A stretch of DNA of 16,549 nucleotides from MAG-120531 sp029242825 (GCA_029242825.1 JAQWTF010000095.1:1-16549); one strand, 5' to 3'; counted from the first letter of the stretch, positions 6,370-15,639 are shown. Notes: generated by a model from the sequence alone, not told the origin. Numbers and translations are program-made.

Positions 6370-8814
6370 ATGAATGTTTTAAAATTCGGTGGTACCTCAG
6401 TAGCCAACGCACAAAATATCAGTCTTGTAAAAAATATCGTTCAACAAAACGCCTATAAAAAACAATATGTTATTGTTTCTGCACTTGGTGGCGTAACGGA
6501 TTTATTACTTGAAACCGCCGCTTCAGCAGCCCATCAAGATCCCCAATACAAAATACCCTTAAACGAGATTGAAAAAAGGCACTTAGACACGGTAAAATCT
6601 CTGATTCCAACCAATGATCAGGCTGGAATCTTAAGCCAGATTAAAGCGGCATTAAACACCTTAGAAACCCTTTTAGAAGGAGCTTTCCTCATCGGAGAAA
6701 TAACACCAAAACTCTCAGACAAAATAGTGAGCTTTGGAGAACTATTGTCCTCTTATATTATCAGTGCTTACTTTAAGTCTCAAGGCTTAGACGCCCTTCA
6801 TGCAGACGCGAGAACACTCATCACCACAGACCAATTGCACGGTAAAGCAACTGTTAACTACCCGCTCACCAATCAAAAATTGAAAGCATTCAATGGGGAC
6901 AATAAAAATGCTATTGTAGTAATGGGTGGCTTTATTGCATCTAGCACAGATGGTGTTGCAACTACACTAGGAAGGGGTGGTTCAGATTTTACTGCAGCTA
7001 TAGTGGCAGCTGCTCTAGACGCAGTATTGCTTGAAATATACACCGACGTAAGTGGGATGTTTACCGCCAATCCAAAATTGGTAAAGCAAGCCAGACCCAT
7101 CATTAGCATTTCATATGAAGAGGCCATGGAGTTGTCTCATTTTGGCGCTAAAGTACTCTACCCCCCTACCATTCAACCGGTATTAAAAAAGCAAATTCCT
7201 ATTGCTATTAAAAACACTTTTGAACCTCAGGCGGTAGGTACACTAATACAAAAACAAACTTCAGAAGGAAACAAAACAGTACAAGGCATTAGCCATGTAG
7301 AAAATATAGCCTTAATTTCATTAGAAGGACCAGGCATGGTGGGTATTCCAGGAATATCTAAAAGATTTTTCGAAGTGCTCTCCAATGCAAAAATAAGTGT
7401 GGTATTAATTACACAAGCTTCTTCAGAACATTCTATCTGTGTAGGTATTGCTGCAGAAGACACTTCAACCGCAGTGGCACTCGTAAATGAAGCCTTCGAA
7501 TTTGAAATGTCACAGGGTAAAATTAAAGCGGTGATTGCAGAAAATGATTTGGCCATTATTGCGTTGGTAGGTGATCAGATGAAAAAGCACCAAGGTCTAA
7601 GTGGTAAAATGTTTGCCACCCTAGGTAAAAACAATGTCAATATCAGGGCTATAGCTCAAGGGGCTTCTGAACGAAACATCTCCGCGGTAATAGAAAAAAC
7701 AGACGTTAAAAAAGCCTTGAATGCACTACATGAAGTATTCTTCGAAGAAAATATTAAACAGTTAAACCTCTTTGTTATGGGGGTAGGAAATGTAGGGGCT
7801 AAATTATTGGCGCAATTGGCCCAACAAAAAGACTACCTTAAAAAGCAGTTAAAACTCTCTGTAAGGGTTATTGGCATGAGTAATTCTAGGACCATGTGTT
7901 TTGCCTCAGACGGAATAGACCTCAAAAATTGGCAAAATTTACTTTCCAATGGAGAAAAAGCAGACCAAGCCTTGTTCTTACAAAAAATAACAGATCTAAA
8001 CCTCAGAAATGCCATTTTTGTAGACAATACCGCGAGTGATGTGGTGGCAAACACTTACGCAGATTATCTTTCCAAGAGTATTTCTGTAGTTACTTGCAAC
8101 AAAATTGCCTGTGCCTCTGCCTATCCAAATTATAGAAAACTCAAAGATTTGGCCAGGACTTATAATGCTTCTTTCTTATTTGAAACGAATGTAGGAGCTG
8201 GATTACCCATTATAGACACGCTTAAAAACCTCGTAGCCTCTGGAGATGAGATAAAAGAAATTCAAGCCGTACTTTCTGGCAGTTTAAATTTTGTGTTTAA
8301 TCATTTTAATGATCAAACCACTTTCCACGATGTGGTGAAGCAAGCTCAGGAAGAGGGCTATACTGAGCCAGACCCAACTATAGATCTAAGCGGAATAGAC
8401 GTTATGCGTAAAATACTAATCCTAGCGAGAGAGAGTGGTCATGTCATGGAAATATCAGATATTGAGAACAACGCATTCTTACCGGCAGAAAGTCTAGAAA
8501 CGAAATCTAATGAAGCCTTCTTTGACAGTTTAATCAAATATGAAGGAGATTTCCAAGCTATGTACCAAAAGGCATCGGCCAAAGGCGCAAAACTAAAATA
8601 CGTGGCCAGCTTTAAAGATGGAAAAGCTTCCGTGGGGCTTCAAGAAATACCCCAGGGTCACGATTTTTATGCTTTAGAAGGAAGTGATAATATTGTCTTG
8701 TTTTATACAGAACGCTATCCGAACCAGCCTATGATTATTAAAGGCGCGGGTGCGGGTGCCGCCGTTACAGCCTCTGGTATTTTTGCAGACATTATCCGAG
8801 TGGGAAACTTTTAA
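6370..8814 (+). CDS. thrA: Bifunctional aspartokinase I / homoserine dehydrogenase
   Basis: This fused enzyme catalyses the first and third steps from aspartate to threonine: phosphorylation of aspartate, and NAD(P)H reduction of aspartate semialdehyde to homoserine. The 814 residues match the usual ~820. The N-terminal aspartokinase has KFGGTS at 5-10 and GRGGSD at 201-206. Two ACT-type regulatory segments follow, near 313-380 and 393-460, the usual site of threonine feedback. The homoserine dehydrogenase half has the nucleotide-binding GVGNVG at 471-476, NVGAGLP at 607-613, and the catalytic block with Glu666, Asp677 and Lys681, equivalent to Glu208, Asp219 and Lys223 of yeast Hom6. Within that block the common PRDDL is PTIDL here. 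It is first in thrABC, 32 bases before thrB, behind a Thr-rich leader that probably controls the whole operon. Confidence 0.97.
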   Translation: MNVLKFGGTSVANAQNISLVKNIVQQNAYKKQYVIVSALGGVTDLLLETAASAAHQDPQYKIPLNEIEKRHLDTVKSLIPTNDQAGILSQIKAALNTLETLLEGAFLIGEITPKLSDKIVSFGELLSSYIISAYFKSQGLDALHADARTLITTDQLHGKATVNYPLTNQKLKAFNGDNKNAIVVMGGFIASSTDGVATTLGRGGSDFTAAIVAAALDAVLLEIYTDVSGMFTANPKLVKQARPIISISYEEAMELSHFGAKVLYPPTIQPVLKKQIPIAIKNTFEPQAVGTLIQKQTSEGNKTVQGISHVENIALISLEGPGMVGIPGISKRFFEVLSNAKISVVLITQASSEHSICVGIAAEDTSTAVALVNEAFEFEMSQGKIKAVIAENDLAIIALVGDQMKKHQGLSGKMFATLGKNNVNIRAIAQGASERNISAVIEKTDVKKALNALHEVFFEENIKQLNLFVMGVGNVGAKLLAQLAQQKDYLKKQLKLSVRVIGMSNSRTMCFASDGIDLKNWQNLLSNGEKADQALFLQKITDLNLRNAIFVDNTASDVVANTYADYLSKSISVVTCNKIACASAYPNYRKLKDLARTYNASFLFETNVGAGLPIIDTLKNLVASGDEIKEIQAVLSGSLNFVFNHFNDQTTFHDVVKQAQEEGYTEPDPTIDLSGIDVMRKILILARESGHVMEISDIENNAFLPAESLETKSNEAFFDSLIKYEGDFQAMYQKASAKGAKLKYVASFKDGKASVGLQEIPQGHDFYALEGSDNIVLFYTERYPNQPMIIKGAGAGAAVTASGIFADIIRVGNF

Positions 8815-8846
8815 CAATTACCTTTAAGATCATAAAGCCTTATCTC

Positions 8847-9767
8847 ATGAAGTCTATACGTGTATTTTGTCCTGGAACTATTGCCAATGTATCTTGCGGC
8901 TTTGACGTCCTTGGTCTTTCTCTTGCAGGAGTGGGAGACTATATGACCGTGACACAAACTGCTATAAAAGGCATTACTATTAGCGAAATTTTAGGGCAAG
9001 ACCTTCCGATGGAGACTACCCAAAATGTAGCAGGTGTAGCGGGTTTGGCGCTTCTTGAAGCCTTGGGAAGTGACGCTGGTTTTGAGATTAAAATAGACAA
9101 ACGTATAAAAGCAGGTAGTGGTATAGGCAGCAGTGCTGCAAGCAGTGCTGGTGCGGTTTGGGCCATAAACCATCTATTGGGGGATCCTTTTACAACAAAA
9201 GAACTCATTCCATTTGCTATGGAGGGAGAACGTCTGGCATCAGGAGTGGCTCATGCAGATAATGTGGCTCCAGCCCTCTTAGGCGGCTTTACTCTGGTGA
9301 GAAGTACAGATCCCTTAGATGTTATTTCACTCCCAAGCCCCAGTGCATTATACGCCACTGTCATACACCCTCAAATAGAAATTAAAACAGCAGATTCTAG
9401 AAGGATATTAAAATCTAACCTCTCACTTAAAGACGCTATTACCCAATGGGGTAATGTTGGTGGATTGGTCGCTGGATTATACCGAGAAGATTACGAATTA
9501 ATTGGTCGTTCGCTTCAAGATGTAGTTATTGAACCAGTAAGGAGCATACTCATCCCTGGATTTAACGAAATAAAAGAAGCAGCACTGAATGCCGGTGCAT
9601 TGGGAGGTGGTATATCTGGCTCCGGACCTTCTGTATTTGCCCTTTCAAAAGGGAAAGATAAAGCCTTAAAAGTTGCAGACGCTATGAGGCACGCCTATGA
9701 ACCCTTTGGGATTTCATTTGACATACACATTTCTAACATCAATGAAAAAGGGGTGTACCCCGCTTAA
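8847..9767 (+). CDS. thrB: Homoserine kinase
   Basis: Homoserine kinase of the GHMP superfamily transfers phosphate from ATP to homoserine, giving O-phosphohomoserine, the substrate of ThrC. At 306 residues it has normal length. The phosphate-binding loop of the family is clear at residues 90-98 (GSGIGSSAA, the GLGSSAA-type motif), and the C-terminal glycine-rich SGSGPSVFAL begins at 257. The N-terminus also has the usual short substrate segment (CPGTIANVSCGFDVLG), which matches homoserine kinases better than mevalonate or galactokinases. It sits between thrA (32-base gap) and thrC (6-base gap), so it is almost certainly co-transcribed with both. Confidence 0.97.
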   Translation: MKSIRVFCPGTIANVSCGFDVLGLSLAGVGDYMTVTQTAIKGITISEILGQDLPMETTQNVAGVAGLALLEALGSDAGFEIKIDKRIKAGSGIGSSAASSAGAVWAINHLLGDPFTTKELIPFAMEGERLASGVAHADNVAPALLGGFTLVRSTDPLDVISLPSPSALYATVIHPQIEIKTADSRRILKSNLSLKDAITQWGNVGGLVAGLYREDYELIGRSLQDVVIEPVRSILIPGFNEIKEAALNAGALGGGISGSGPSVFALSKGKDKALKVADAMRHAYEPFGISFDIHISNINEKGVYPA

Positions 9768-9773
9768 CATAAA

Positions 9774-11081
9774 ATGGAATATTTTTCAATAGACACCCCG
9801 AGTTTAAAAGCAAGCTTTAAAGAAGCAGTCATTAAAGGGATTGCACCAGACAAAGGTTTGTATTATCCAGACTACATTCCCAGTCTAGACCCCAGTTTTT
9901 TTAATCAGATAGAAAGTCTTAGTCCGGTAGAAATTGGCCTTGAAGTCATGCGGCCTTTTACCCAAGACATTTTGAGTAAAAGCGACTTAAAAAAGGTCTT
10001 AGAAACGGTCTTAGATTTTGATTTCCCTGTGGTACCCCTTTCGGATAGTATAGGGTCTCTTGAATTATTTCATGGCCCTACCCTAGCCTTTAAAGATGTA
10101 GGAGCACGATTTATGGCGCAATGCCTCGGTTTGTTTTCTGAAAAAAATCAAGCCCCTGTGACGGTATTGGTAGCTACATCTGGAGATACTGGAGGTGCCG
10201 TAGCCAATGGATTTCTAGGCGTAGAAGGGGTAGAAGTTGTGATCTTGTATCCCAGCGGAAAAGTGAGCCCTATACAGGAAAAACAACTCACTACTTTGGG
10301 GCAAAATATTAAAGCATTAGAGGTAGATGGTAGCTTTGACGATTGTCAAAAAATGGTAAAAACAGCTTTTTTAGATACTGAAATCACCGATTACAAACAA
10401 CTCACCTCTGCCAATTCTATAAACGTAGCGAGATGGTTGCCACAAATGCTGTACTACTTCTTAGCCTATAAAACCCTTAAACCGTCTCTAGACAAAAACG
10501 GAAAGGAACTTGTTTTCTCTGTACCTTCTGGTAATTTCGGAAACATCTGTGCCGGTATGGTCGCCAGAGAAATGGGACTTCCCGTATCTCATTTTATAGC
10601 AGCCACCAATGCCAATAAAGTGGTGCCCAATTTCATGAAAAATGGAACATACAAAGCAGAAAAATCGGTGGCCACTATATCAAACGCTATGGATGTGGGA
10701 GATCCTAGCAACTTTGTCAGAATCTTACAGATGCATGAAAATGAACACGGAATTCTTGAAAAAGGGTTCAGTGCCTATAGTTTTACAGACCCACAAACAA
10801 AGGAGGCCATGCGTACTATTGAAAAAGAGCACCATTACACTGCAGACCCACACGGAGCGGTGGGGTATTTAGGACTTTTAGAATATCAGAAAAACCATCC
10901 CAATACCTATGGCGTATTTTTAGAAACTGCCCATCCTGTGAAGTTTTTAGAAGTGGTAGAAGAAACCCTCGGTAAGACACTGACCATTCCAAAGAAGATT
11001 GTAGAGGTATTGTCCAAACAAAAACAAGCCACCAAAATTTCTGATTACCAGGGACTCAAGCGCTTCCTAATGCAAGAATAA
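9774..11081 (+). CDS. thrC: Threonine synthase
   Basis: This PLP enzyme converts O-phosphohomoserine and water to threonine and phosphate, the last step of the pathway. It has 435 residues, fitting the longer class of bacterial threonine synthases. The PLP-binding lysine is Lys107 in HGPTLAFKDVGARF, and the cofactor phosphate loop SGDTGG is at 136-141. The N-terminal FSIDTPSLKASFKEAVIKG and DKGLYYPD segments are typical of the family. It is the last gene of thrABC and begins 6 bases after thrB, suggesting coupled translation. Its stop codon is only 5 bases from the end of the convergent PqqB-like gene, and I see no terminator hairpin in between. Confidence 0.97.
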   Translation: MEYFSIDTPSLKASFKEAVIKGIAPDKGLYYPDYIPSLDPSFFNQIESLSPVEIGLEVMRPFTQDILSKSDLKKVLETVLDFDFPVVPLSDSIGSLELFHGPTLAFKDVGARFMAQCLGLFSEKNQAPVTVLVATSGDTGGAVANGFLGVEGVEVVILYPSGKVSPIQEKQLTTLGQNIKALEVDGSFDDCQKMVKTAFLDTEITDYKQLTSANSINVARWLPQMLYYFLAYKTLKPSLDKNGKELVFSVPSGNFGNICAGMVAREMGLPVSHFIAATNANKVVPNFMKNGTYKAEKSVATISNAMDVGDPSNFVRILQMHENEHGILEKGFSAYSFTDPQTKEAMRTIEKEHHYTADPHGAVGYLGLLEYQKNHPNTYGVFLETAHPVKFLEVVEETLGKTLTIPKKIVEVLSKQKQATKISDYQGLKRFLMQE

Positions 11082-11086
11082 TTTTT

Positions 11087-11974
11087 CTACAAATCAAAAG
11101 ATAGTCCAAATTCAGCAAAATGAAATCCTTGCTTTTCTAGAGCTACACGGCCTTGAAATTCAGCGTTTCGAGCAGGATTACTATGATTTAAATGAATAAA
11201 ATATACTTTTTGACGCTCTTTTAAAGGCAAAGAACTCAAAAGTGCAGCCGTTTCAGAAACAAAGGGATGTGGCACTTCTGCCATGGGCCTGGGCACTTCT
11301 CCATCTAAAAAAAATGTCCCATCTAAAAAGGCGTAATCTACTTGCTCAATAAGTTGTTCAATGGCCACAGTCCATTTAGACCATTTGTCAATATCTGGAA
11401 TATACAAAGCCGTCTTGTTTTTTCCTTTAATCAAATAACCCACTGTTTCTGAATATTCGTCTCTGTGAGGCACTTTTAAAGGAGTGACTGATAAACTTTG
11501 ATCTAAAAAAACTACTTGATTTTCTTGTAAAGGCTTTAGCGTAATATTTTTCAAAGACACCAATTGACTCCAAGGACCGTTTTGACTTAAAAAAGAAGTC
11601 ATTTTAGGCATGGCATAAACCAATGTTTCAGAAGCGTTATAAGCCTCTCTTCCAAAATGCATGAGCCCTGTATAATGTCCCATATGTGCATGGGTAAGAA
11701 AAACAGCCAATTCATTATGGCCGGAGACCTCTCTCAAATAATTAGTTTGTGACACAACATCTGGTGTAGCGTCAAAAATATAAGATTTATGCGCTCCTGC
11801 TACCCCTATACTACTGACATAATCATTTGCATTTTCAACTGCACAGCACAACTTTTCACAACCCATATGTGGAGACCCACCATCTTGAAGCGTTCCCAAA
11901 ACATACAGTTTCTGAGCGAAGATAGACCCCGTAAAAAAGCAAAAACAAATTGCGAGTAGACTCCTAATTTGCAT
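11087..11974 (-). CDS. Secreted PqqB-like metallo-beta-lactamase-fold protein
   Basis: The 295-residue product begins with a signal peptide (hydrophobic residues 4-16, cleavage probably after SIFA at 20), so it is exported. The mature N-terminus, LGTLQDGGSPHMGC with Cys39, Cys43 and Cys44, resembles the start of PqqB, which has a Gly-rich segment and a Cys cluster that binds a structural metal. The MBL signature is altered: residues 95-100 read HAHMGH, with Gly99 where most hydrolases have the metal-ligand Asp of HxHxDH. Later landmarks are VPHRDEYSETVGY (168-180), YIPDIDKW (191-198), DGTFF and an IHLNHSNP block near the C-terminus. No other pqq gene is in view, so PQQ synthesis is not implied. 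It lies 2 bases downstream of the secreted M24B peptidase gene and is almost certainly in the same transcript. Its substrate is unknown. Confidence 0.85.
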   Translation of the reverse strand: MQIRSLLAICFCFFTGSIFAQKLYVLGTLQDGGSPHMGCEKLCCAVENANDYVSSIGVAGAHKSYIFDATPDVVSQTNYLREVSGHNELAVFLTHAHMGHYTGLMHFGREAYNASETLVYAMPKMTSFLSQNGPWSQLVSLKNITLKPLQENQVVFLDQSLSVTPLKVPHRDEYSETVGYLIKGKNKTALYIPDIDKWSKWTVAIEQLIEQVDYAFLDGTFFLDGEVPRPMAEVPHPFVSETAALLSSLPLKERQKVYFIHLNHSNPARNAEFQGRVALEKQGFHFAEFGLSFDL

Positions 11975-11976
11975 GA

Positions 11977-13599
11977 CTACTCTAGGGTTGGCAAACTAAA
12001 TGCGTCTAAGGGGCTAGGAAGCTTCATGGCCGCCTCAATAGCCTCCACAGAACGCGGTGCTATATAAGATAGTAAGACAGGTCCTTGGTCTGAAATCAGG
12101 ATATCGTCTTCTATTCTAACCGCAATACCCCACCACTTTGGATCGCAATCACTACCCTCTGGAATATAAATTCCAGGCTCCACTGTAATGACTGTATTAG
12201 CCTTAAAAGGACCGTAAGTACCTTTGTCGTGAACATCTAAACCTAAATAATGCGAGGTGCCGTGTGGAAAGTATTTTCTAGCCTCAGAGGCCTCCTCAAT
12301 AAGTCCTAGAGACATAAGGCCATCTGCCACCACTTTAGAAGCCGCAGCTCCTGGAGCAGAAAATGGCGCACCTACCACACTAGCAGCTATTCCTGCCTCT
12401 TGGGCATTGTACACAATCTCATAAATTGCTTTTTGCTCCGGACTAAATACTCCATTGGCTGGAATGGTTCGGGTGACGTCTGCGGTGTATCCGTGGTATT
12501 CAGCACCCAAATCCATTAAGACCAATTCTGCCCCCAGCTCAGGCTTGTTATTTTCTATATAATGTAAAATACAACCGTTGTTTCCACCGCCCACAATAGA
12601 CGGATACCCCTCGTATTCTGCCCCGTATTTTTTATACACATATTCATGCACTCCTTGCACCTCTGTCTCAGACATTCCTGGGTGCATGGCTTTCATTACT
12701 TCCAATTGGCCTACGGCCGATATCTCAATGGCTTTCCTTAAAAGCGCCATTTCTTCTGGCAATTTGGTTTCTCTTAAACCACTCATAATTTGACCAAGGC
12801 CTTCCAAATCAAAATTGTATTGATTTATAGCTAAGTTTACAGCTGTTTTAGCGCGGTCCATAATTTTCTGATCCTTGGGTTGTAGGGCAGCATTTAGAAA
12901 ATCTTTCACCACTGGATCTTCTGCCAAAGAAGCATCTCTACTCATATAGCGTTTTAATTGAGACACCACTTTTTGGGTGTCTTTTTCAGTGGTAGATTGA
13001 ATGAGGGTGTATACCTGTTGAAGCGACGCATTGTAGTTGGCTGGAAACCCTATTTTGTTTTTAAAAGACTTGACCAGATCAAATAAATCTGCCCCATCTC
13101 TGGTGTCTCTGTAATCATTGTTAAAGTTGTAAAACAACACTTTGTCAAACGACTTAAAATCCATATCTAAAGCCGCAAATTCACTGCCATTATATGCAGA
13201 TTCAAAACCTAAGCTAGCGATGGTTCCCTCTACGCCTAACCTTCTACCATTCCATTGTTCTGCCCTAGCATTACGCTCTTGCACAAAAATTAACTCCTTG
13301 TAAGTGTTCCCGTCTGGAGTTGTTTGTGGCGAGGAGAAAATTAAAAGTACCGCATGGGGTTCGTTATAACCCGTGAGGTAATGAAAATCTGGATCTTGGT
13401 GGTAGATATAATCTACATCATTGGCCCTATTTCTCACAGGATTAGAAAATAACACCGCTACTGAATTGGCGGGCATTTCTGCCCTGAAAGCATCTCTGCG
13501 GCCTTTGTGAAAGTCAGCCGTTAAATAATCTGTAGGAAGTTGCTGTGCCGCAACAAAAAAAGAAACTAAAGAGGCACAAAGAAGAAAATATACTTTCAT
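11977..13599 (-). CDS. Secreted M24B Xaa-Pro aminopeptidase (aminopeptidase P family)
   Basis: The 540-residue product starts with a signal peptide (hydrophobic residues 4-16, probable cleavage after FFVAA), so it is exported, unlike cytosolic E. coli PepP. An aminopeptidase P N-terminal domain spans roughly 25-165. A linker of about 100 residues follows, then the pita-bread M24 catalytic domain at about 275-520. All five metal ligands are present: Asp363, Asp374, His450 (within HGTSHYLG), Glu474 (VEPG) and Glu497 (RIEDD). His446, just before it, also matches the family. The predicted activity is removal of an N-terminal residue before proline, using two metal ions. It is the first gene of a two-gene unit with the PqqB-like gene (2-base gap) and is divergent from gcvT across 119 bases, in which I find no strong promoter match. 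Confidence 0.93.
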   Translation of the reverse strand: MKVYFLLCASLVSFFVAAQQLPTDYLTADFHKGRRDAFRAEMPANSVAVLFSNPVRNRANDVDYIYHQDPDFHYLTGYNEPHAVLLIFSSPQTTPDGNTYKELIFVQERNARAEQWNGRRLGVEGTIASLGFESAYNGSEFAALDMDFKSFDKVLFYNFNNDYRDTRDGADLFDLVKSFKNKIGFPANYNASLQQVYTLIQSTTEKDTQKVVSQLKRYMSRDASLAEDPVVKDFLNAALQPKDQKIMDRAKTAVNLAINQYNFDLEGLGQIMSGLRETKLPEEMALLRKAIEISAVGQLEVMKAMHPGMSETEVQGVHEYVYKKYGAEYEGYPSIVGGGNNGCILHYIENNKPELGAELVLMDLGAEYHGYTADVTRTIPANGVFSPEQKAIYEIVYNAQEAGIAASVVGAPFSAPGAAASKVVADGLMSLGLIEEASEARKYFPHGTSHYLGLDVHDKGTYGPFKANTVITVEPGIYIPEGSDCDPKWWGIAVRIEDDILISDQGPVLLSYIAPRSVEAIEAAMKLPSPLDAFSLPTLE

Positions 13600-13718
13600 A
13601 ATTAGATTTTGAATAAGTTTAAAAGTACTAAAATATGGTGAACTAAAAAAAGGATATTGTTTACCGAAAGGAGTGGTGTATTCTCCGAGAAATAAATACT
13701 TTTACAAAAATTATTTGC

Positions 13719-14804
13719 ATGAAAAATACTGCCCTTACTTCCGTACACGAATCGCTTGGTGCCAAAATGGTTCCTTTTGCTGGTTACAATATGCCTGTCT
13801 CTTACGAAGGGATTAACGCAGAACACGAAACCGTGAGAAATGGCGTGGGCGTATTTGACGTATCTCATATGGGAGAATTTTTAGTAGAAGGTCCAACAGC
13901 TTTTGATCTACTCCAAAAAGTGACCTCTAACGAAGTGGCCAATTTAAAACCAGGAAAAGCACAGTACAGCTGTTTCCCAAATGAAACTGGTGGTATAGTA
14001 GACGACCTTATTGTATATATGCTTGCGCCCGAGAAATATTTATTGGTGGTAAACGCCTCCAATATTGACAAAGACTGGGCACATATTAACACCTACAATG
14101 AGACTTACAAAGCCCAGCTCAGGAACCTATCAGACGACTATTCCCTTTTAGCCATACAAGGCCCAAAAGCCGTAGAAGCTATGCAGTCGCTCACCGATAT
14201 TACATTGGCAGACATTCCCTTTTATCATTTTGAGGTAGGTGCTTTTGCGGGTATTGAACAGGTGATTATCTCTGCGACTGGATATACAGGATCCGGAGGC
14301 TTTGAGATTTATTGCAAGAATGAAGAAGCGGCACAGCTTTGGGATAAGGTATTTGAAGCAGGCGCTTCTTATGGCATTAAACCTGTTGGTTTAGCGGCCA
14401 GAGACACCTTGAGATTAGAGATGGGTTATTGCCTATACGGAAATGATATTAATGACCAAAGCTCTCCGCTAGAAGCTGGATTGGGTTGGATCACTAAATT
14501 ATCCAAAAATTTTGTAAACGCAGCCGGCCTAGCCGCACAGAAAGAAGCAGGTGTTCAAAGAAAACTGGTAGCTTTTGCGCTTGAAGAAAGGGGTATTCCT
14601 AGACATGATTATCCCATTGTAGACGCGCTAGGAAACGAAATAGGAATCGTGACCTCTGGTACAATGTCTCCCTCTCTAGGAATTGGAATTGGCCTGGGGT
14701 ATGTGTCTATAGACCACAGTAAAGTAGAGAGCGAGATTTTTATTCAGGTCAGAAAAAAAGCCCTTAAAGCCTCAGTGGTAAAACTCCCATTCTACAAGGG
14801 TTAA
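13719..14804 (+). CDS. gcvT: Aminomethyltransferase, glycine cleavage T protein
   Basis: T protein of the glycine cleavage system moves the aminomethyl group from lipoyl-GcvH to tetrahydrofolate, releasing ammonia and forming 5,10-methylene-THF. The 361-residue length is normal. The N-terminal HESLGAKMVPFAGYNMP and FDVSHMGEF segments are characteristic. The conserved catalytic Asp is Asp96 in the GGIVDDLIVY segment. GYTGSGGFEIY lies at 188-198, with Ser192 where E. coli has Glu, and LAARDTLRLEMG and LYGNDI follow. The C-terminal domain is complete. The gcvH and gcvP genes are not nearby, which is usual when the system is scattered. The ATG at 13719 was chosen because it starts exactly at the family N-terminus. 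It leads a plus-strand group running to the window end. Confidence 0.96.
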   Translation: MKNTALTSVHESLGAKMVPFAGYNMPVSYEGINAEHETVRNGVGVFDVSHMGEFLVEGPTAFDLLQKVTSNEVANLKPGKAQYSCFPNETGGIVDDLIVYMLAPEKYLLVVNASNIDKDWAHINTYNETYKAQLRNLSDDYSLLAIQGPKAVEAMQSLTDITLADIPFYHFEVGAFAGIEQVIISATGYTGSGGFEIYCKNEEAAQLWDKVFEAGASYGIKPVGLAARDTLRLEMGYCLYGNDINDQSSPLEAGLGWITKLSKNFVNAAGLAAQKEAGVQRKLVAFALEERGIPRHDYPIVDALGNEIGIVTSGTMSPSLGIGIGLGYVSIDHSKVESEIFIQVRKKALKASVVKLPFYKG

Positions 14805-14823
14805 CACATATAACAATAGGCTT

Positions 14824-15639
14824 TTGAAAGCAAAAAAGATTTTTATTTTTGGAGCCAGTGGTTTTATTGGAGGGCTTCTCTTTAGAGAATTCAACAGATT
14901 TTATAATACTTTAGGCACCTATTGCACCCAAGAAAATACCTATAGGAAAAATCAGAAATTCACTTCCTTTAATGTAGCTGAGGATTCTGCCTATGAGCTG
15001 TTAGCTTCTGTTGCGCCCACGGTAGTTATTTCTGTGATTAGAGGCCCTTTTGACGTGCTCATTACCATGCATAGGCATTTGACTCAATACGCCAACGACT
15101 ATGGCTGTAAGCTGGTGTTTCTCTCCTCAGCAAATGTATTTGACGCCTATAGCAAGTATCCTTCTTACGAATTTGACAAAACACTTTCTGAAAGTGTCTA
15201 TGGCAGGTTTCAGATTAAAATTGAGCACAGCCTTCAAAAACTCCCTAAGGAAAATCTTTTACTCCTCAGAGCACCCATGGTATTTGGTCCTCAATCTCCC
15301 AGAGTAAAAGAGATAAAACAACTTATTTTAGATAAGGCCCCTATAGAAGTTTTTCCCAACCTAATCATTAATGTGTCTTGTGGAGAAAAGATTTGTCAGC
15401 AAATCTTATTGTTGCTGAATCAAGACGCCTCAGGAATTTACCACTTGGGAAGTTCAGACCTGGTGCCTCACGAGGAATTTATTCAAGAAATTGTACATAA
15501 ACTACGTATTGGAAACCCAGTATATAAAAGAATTTATACTACCAACGAGAATAGATACTTGGCCGTGTTGGCAAAAGAACACCCCTTAGCTTTGGAGATT
15601 ACCCATAGTTACAAGGATTGTTTAGAAGCACATTATTAG
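14824..15639 (+). CDS. RmlD-like NAD(P)-binding sugar-nucleotide reductase/epimerase homologue
   Basis: This 271-residue Rossmann protein begins with GASGFIGG, the GxxGxxG nucleotide-binding loop of extended short-chain dehydrogenases, at residues 10-17. The start must be a TTG at 14824, because no ATG lies between the gcvT stop and the glycine loop. Mid-protein segments (FLSSANVFD, RAPMVFGP) and the C-terminal layout resemble dTDP-4-dehydrorhamnose reductase. The active-site YxxxK is changed: Tyr126 is followed by GRFQ, so the expected Lys is Gln130, and the nearest Lys is at 132. It may therefore be a weak or altered enzyme, or a nucleotide-sensing protein. It follows gcvT by 19 bases and probably shares its transcript. 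No other sugar-nucleotide gene is near, so no pathway can be assigned. Confidence 0.82.
   Translation: MKAKKIFIFGASGFIGGLLFREFNRFYNTLGTYCTQENTYRKNQKFTSFNVAEDSAYELLASVAPTVVISVIRGPFDVLITMHRHLTQYANDYGCKLVFLSSANVFDAYSKYPSYEFDKTLSESVYGRFQIKIEHSLQKLPKENLLLLRAPMVFGPQSPRVKEIKQLILDKAPIEVFPNLIINVSCGEKICQQILLLLNQDASGIYHLGSSDLVPHEEFIQEIVHKLRIGNPVYKRIYTTNENRYLAVLAKEHPLALEITHSYKDCLEAHY

Noticed and set aside
11087..11974. Part of a PQQ biosynthesis locus
   Set aside because: Only a PqqB-like protein is present; there is no PqqA precursor peptide, PqqC, PqqD or PqqE in the window, and this homologue is secreted.
13602..13868. An 88-residue minus-strand open frame crossing the spacer into gcvT
   Set aside because: More than half overlaps the conserved N-terminus of gcvT in antisense and the product has no motif; it also leaves only 2 bases before the M24B gene with no supporting signal.
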